Of a DNA stretch of 64,000 nt, positions 61,587 through 64,000 are shown in pieces. The notes beneath the pieces are model-generated. The model did no database searches, was not told the origin of the DNA, and saw only the letters and a program-made list of their open reading frames with translations. Source of the DNA: Myxococcales bacterium (GTDB lineage Bacteria > Myxococcota_A > Polyangia > Palsa-1104); NCBI GenBank assembly GCA_003170275.1, contig PNAM01000075.1, positions 1-64,000 on the forward strand, read 5' to 3'. Numbering within the stretch: the first letter of the stretch is position 1; every line of letters starts with the position of its first letter. Made by a program: the position numbers and the translations under genes.

Positions 61587-62606
61587 CTAGCGATCGCGCC
61601 CGGCGCCGTAGCGCCGCACCGAGCCGAGCCGGCTGCCATCGGGGTAGAGCCGCACGTATTCGCCCGCTCGTTCGCGCGCGCGGCGCGGCTCGTCGGCGCG
61701 CGCCCACGCTTCGACCTCACGCGCCAGCGCATCGGCGGCGAGCGGCCCGTGCACGTCGAGCGCGCGCGCTTCGGCGAACGCCGGCGCGGCGTCGCGCGGC
61801 CGGTTCAACTCCTCGAGCAGCACGCGCCCGAGCGTGAACGCGGCCAGCGGCGCGCGCGGATCCGAATGGTGCTGCTGCAGGATCTGCTCGAGCCGCGGCA
61901 ACGCCTCCGCCGGGTGATGGCTCAGGCGGGCCACGTCGGCGGCCAGCAACAGCTCGCCCGGCTCGTCGTGCAATTCCGAGTCGCGCAGCGCCGCGTAGGC
62001 CTCGCGATAGGCGCCGCTCGCGGCCAGCGCCTGCCATCCGCCGGCCACCGGATCGGGCGGAAACAGCGCCCCCTCACCGTCGGTGAGCTCGCGGCGCCCC
62101 GATCCCCAGGCCACGCGCACGCGCCCGTGCTCGACCGCCACGCGCACCTTGGCGCCGCGCCGCTCGACGGTGAACTGGGTGCCCAGCACTTCGACCGACA
62201 CCTGCCCCGCGTCGATGTGGAACACCCGCGACGGATCGTGCACCACGTCGAAACGCGCTCCGCCGCGCACCACCTCGACGGTCAATCGCCGCGGCGCAGC
62301 GGCGATCGGCCGCACCACGCTGTCCAGATCGAGCGGCCGCGCCACCGAGCCGTCGGCGAACCGGACGAGTGGGGCGCTGCGCTGGTCGTGCCGCGCCTCG
62401 CGCGCCGGCGTGTCGCTCCGCTGATGGCGCCACCACAGCCCACCCGCCACCATCAAGGCGAGCGCGACGCCGGCGGCCGCGGCGCGCACCCGCTGTCGCT
62501 GTCGGCGCGCGCCCAGTCCGGCCTGAACGCGCCGCGCGCGCTCGTCGTCCCACTGGACGTCGACGTGTCCGCGCGCGCGCGCGATCTCTCGCTCGAGATC
62601 ACCCAC
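61587..62606 (-). CDS. FecR-domain regulator paired with an ECF sigma factor
   Basis: A 339-residue inner-membrane protein from a GTG start. The cytoplasmic N terminus (GDLEREIARARGHVDVQWDDERARRV) is followed by one membrane helix (AAAAGVALALMVAGGLWW). The FecR domain shows VRGGARFDVVHDPSRVFHIDAGQVSVEVLGTQFTVERRGAKVRVAVEHGRVRVAW. The C-terminal third is TPR-like (EALPRLEQILQQHHSDPRAPLAAFTLGRVLL). Same architecture as the protein at 52468. It overlaps the sigma gene by 8 bases. Confidence 0.9.
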   Translation of the reverse strand: MGDLEREIARARGHVDVQWDDERARRVQAGLGARRQRQRVRAAAAGVALALMVAGGLWWRHQRSDTPAREARHDQRSAPLVRFADGSVARPLDLDSVVRPIAAAPRRLTVEVVRGGARFDVVHDPSRVFHIDAGQVSVEVLGTQFTVERRGAKVRVAVEHGRVRVAWGSGRRELTDGEGALFPPDPVAGGWQALAASGAYREAYAALRDSELHDEPGELLLAADVARLSHHPAEALPRLEQILQQHHSDPRAPLAAFTLGRVLLEELNRPRDAAPAFAEARALDVHGPLAADALAREVEAWARADEPRRARERAGEYVRLYPDGSRLGSVRRYGAGRDR

Positions 62607-63156
62607 TGCCGAGGGCCTTGTCCAGTCTTGCCTGCGCCGCGGAGATGCGCCGCTTGACGGTAGCGAGCGAACAGCCACAGCTGCGCGCCACCGCGTCGAG
62701 CTGCTCTCCCTCGACGTGGCGCAGCGTCCACGCCAAGCGCTCGTTCACCGGCAGCTCGTCGAGCAGCCGATACACGCGCACCAGCAGCGCGCGCTGATCG
62801 GGCGGCGCGTCGGCGGTCGCGATCTGCTCGTAACCCGGCCGCGCGTCGAGCCCGAAGAACCCGCGCAGCCGCCGCATCCGCAGCCGCCGCCCGGCCACGC
62901 GCACGGTCACGGTCGCCAGCCAGCCCTTGACCGCGGCCGGCTCGCGCAGCTGACCCATTCCCCGCACCGCCGTCAAGAACACCTCCTGCACCACATCGTC
63001 GACCTCGTCGTCGCGCCCCAACAGGCGCATGGCCACGGCCGCTACATAGCGGGAATAACGACGGAATACCGTCTCCAGGCTGACCGGTTCGTCTGTCATC
63101 TCGGCGCTCGCGATCAGCGGCGCACAGACGCTCGGCTGGGGCGAAGCGCGTTCCAT
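62599..63156 (-). CDS. ECF RNA polymerase sigma factor
   Basis: A 185-residue sigma factor from the ATG giving MERASPQPS; a GTG at 63198 and an ATG at 63099 are alternatives. Region 2 is LETVFRRYSRYVAAVAMRLLGRDDEVDDVVQEVFLTAVRGM, and region 4 is LLDELPVNERLAWTLRHVEGEQLDAVARSCGCSLATVKRRISAAQARL. It partners the FecR-like protein and is the first of a sigma/FecR/TPR run. Upstream bases 63157-63240 contain no copy of the shared element at 51857. Confidence 0.92.
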   Translation of the reverse strand: MERASPQPSVCAPLIASAEMTDEPVSLETVFRRYSRYVAAVAMRLLGRDDEVDDVVQEVFLTAVRGMGQLREPAAVKGWLATVTVRVAGRRLRMRRLRGFFGLDARPGYEQIATADAPPDQRALLVRVYRLLDELPVNERLAWTLRHVEGEQLDAVARSCGCSLATVKRRISAAQARLDKALGSG

Positions 63157-63240
63157 CTCTGCCACCGTAGGTGTACCCGGCGCGCGAGAACGGCTCACGA
63201 AGAAATAGTACGTTGGGACGAAGCGGAAATAGCCGTGCGC

Positions 63241-63381
63241 CTAGCCTCCGTGGATCAGACGCACATACGCCTCGGCCCGTCGTTCCGCGAACAGATCGAG
63301 CACCAGCATGACGCTGGCTTGCAGCACCAGTCCCACCCCCGCGGCATACAGCGCTTCCCGCTCGCGCCAAATGTAGGTCAT
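63241..63381 (-). CDS. 46-residue membrane protein
   Basis: Encodes MTYIWREREALYAAGVGLVL followed by QASVMLVLDLFAERRAEAYV, one membrane helix flanked by charged ends. The ATG overlaps the stop of the upstream 101-residue gene (ATGA), and that gene overlaps the SDR in the same way, so this is very likely a translated, coupled gene. Function unknown. Confidence 0.72.
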   Translation of the reverse strand: MTYIWREREALYAAGVGLVLQASVMLVLDLFAERRAEAYVRLIHGG

Positions 63382-63683
63382 CGCCACGCTAAGTTCTTCT
63401 CGACCGTCTCCATGCGCGCGAGCTCGGCGGTCTGGAACGCGGCGGGCTCACGCGCGCGCTGCGCCGCCAGCGCCGCCACCTGCCCGTCGGTGCGTAGGTA
63501 CACGCTGCGGCCGACGACCAACTGGACCAGGCCGACCGCCACCAGCGGGTAGCCCATTCCGCGGTGCGCGCTGCCGGTCTTCCACATCCACACCGACGCG
63601 ACGAGCGCCGCCACGCCGGCCAGCACGAACAGCAGGCTCTCGTTCTTCTCCGCGCTGAAGTACGCCGCCAGCTCCGCCGGCAT
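63378..63683 (-). CDS. 101-residue two-helix membrane protein
   Basis: MPAELAAYFSAEKNESLLFV leads into a membrane helix (LLFVLAGVAALVASVWMW), a short loop, and a second helix (GYPLVAVGLVQLVVGRSVYL). The C-terminal 35 residues are hydrophilic helix (QVAALAAQRAREPAAFQ). The start overlaps the SDR stop and the end overlaps the 46-residue gene start. This resembles small uncharacterised inner-membrane proteins often found beside dehydrogenases; no function can be assigned. Confidence 0.8.
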   Translation of the reverse strand: MPAELAAYFSAEKNESLLFVLAGVAALVASVWMWKTGSAHRGMGYPLVAVGLVQLVVGRSVYLRTDGQVAALAAQRAREPAAFQTAELARMETVEKNLAWR

Positions 63684-64000
63684 CAGGCGCCCTCGCGTTC
63701 CTGCGCCTTCCGGACGGCGCGCGTGACCATGTTGCGCGGCATGAAGCGCACGCTCTGCGCGAGGAAGCGATTCTTGGCGCCCGGGATCACCACGCGCTTG
63801 CCCTTCATGAGCGCGGCGTAGCCGATGCGCGCGACCTCGTCCGAGCCCATGATCGCCTTGCCCTTGACCAGCTTGGACTCCTCCATCTTGGCGCGGGCCT
63901 GAAAGCCGGTCTTGGTCGGGCCGGGGCACAGCGCGGTGACGGTCACGCCGGTGCCCACCAGCTCCTCGGCGATCGCCTCGGAGAACGAGAGCACGAACGA
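63683..64000 (-). CDS. Short-chain dehydrogenase/reductase, 5' truncated by window edge
   Basis: The last 105 residues of an SDR; the frame runs off the window at base 64000. SFSEAIAEELVGTGVTVTALCPGPTKTGF is the conserved segment after the catalytic YxxxK, which lies outside. MGSDEVARIGYAALMKGKRVVIPGAKNRFLAQSVRFMPRN is characteristic of the DltE/YqjQ-like subgroup. Substrate unknown. It heads a coupled run with two small membrane proteins. Confidence 0.9.
   Translation of the reverse strand, partial: SFVLSFSEAIAEELVGTGVTVTALCPGPTKTGFQARAKMEESKLVKGKAIMGSDEVARIGYAALMKGKRVVIPGAKNRFLAQSVRFMPRNMVTRAVRKAQEREGA

Overview
The window is GC-rich DNA with strongly GC-biased third codon positions. It carries a Ser/Thr kinase fused to an AAA ATPase, an FHA-domain sigma-54 activator, ECF sigma/FecR-like pairs and many cysteine-rich or beta-propeller lipoproteins. 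That mix points to a myxobacterium-like member of the Myxococcota; this is inferred from gene content, and no rRNA or tRNA gene was seen. Genes are packed tightly. Many neighbours overlap by four bases (GTGA, TTGA or ATGA), so several starts are GTG or TTG. No gene-free stretch exceeds 300 bases; the longest, 42000-42272, holds a 113-bp palindromic element.

Region 1 (1-6850): the 3' part of a kinase/AAA/TPR signalling protein, an FHA sigma-54 activator, a radical SAM/SPASM protein and a GalE-like epimerase. Region 2 (6834-14429, minus strand) is the most unusual system. One tightly coupled operon encodes an acyl-CoA-dehydrogenase-like flavoprotein, an amino acid:[carrier protein] ligase (a truncated class II aaRS homologue), a DUF1839 protein, a GNAT acyltransferase, a dedicated holo-ACP synthase, a small carrier protein, a GH2 beta-mannosidase-like enzyme, a 16-codon mini-ORF and an esterase. 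The physiological product of such carrier-protein aminoacylation systems is not established.

Region 3 (14615-38413) is an exopolysaccharide locus: a beta-helix lipoprotein, a YdcF-like protein, a Wzz-like chain-length protein, a BY-kinase-like ATPase with a degenerate P-loop, three polysaccharide deacetylases, four glycosyltransferases, a FemAB-like protein, a methyltransferase, UDP-glucose dehydrogenase, a Wzy/ligase-type membrane protein, a Wzx flippase and two asparagine-synthase-like proteins, one lacking the glutaminase cysteine. The set resembles exosortase-A-associated EPS loci, but no exosortase, priming transferase or OPX/secretin gene is present here. Coding strand changes about every one to five genes, which is odd for an EPS locus.

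Region 4 (38580-47452): an Omp85-like outer-membrane protein with an apparent ATT start, a degenerate metallo-beta-lactamase-fold protein, a zinc-ribbon/transmembrane/LytM protein, a DEAD-box helicase with a His-rich linker, an acetyltransferase and secreted proteins of unknown role. Region 5 (47612-64000): TPR lipoproteins, a GT39-like membrane protein, two ECF sigma/FecR-like modules each next to secreted proteins, a protein with a 41-codon Arg-Glu repeat, a five-repeat PPC-type lipoprotein, a thioesterase, three very small membrane proteins and an SDR cut by the window edge. Two 49-bp near-identical repeats (46659 and 61538) sit at the 5' ends of secreted-protein genes.
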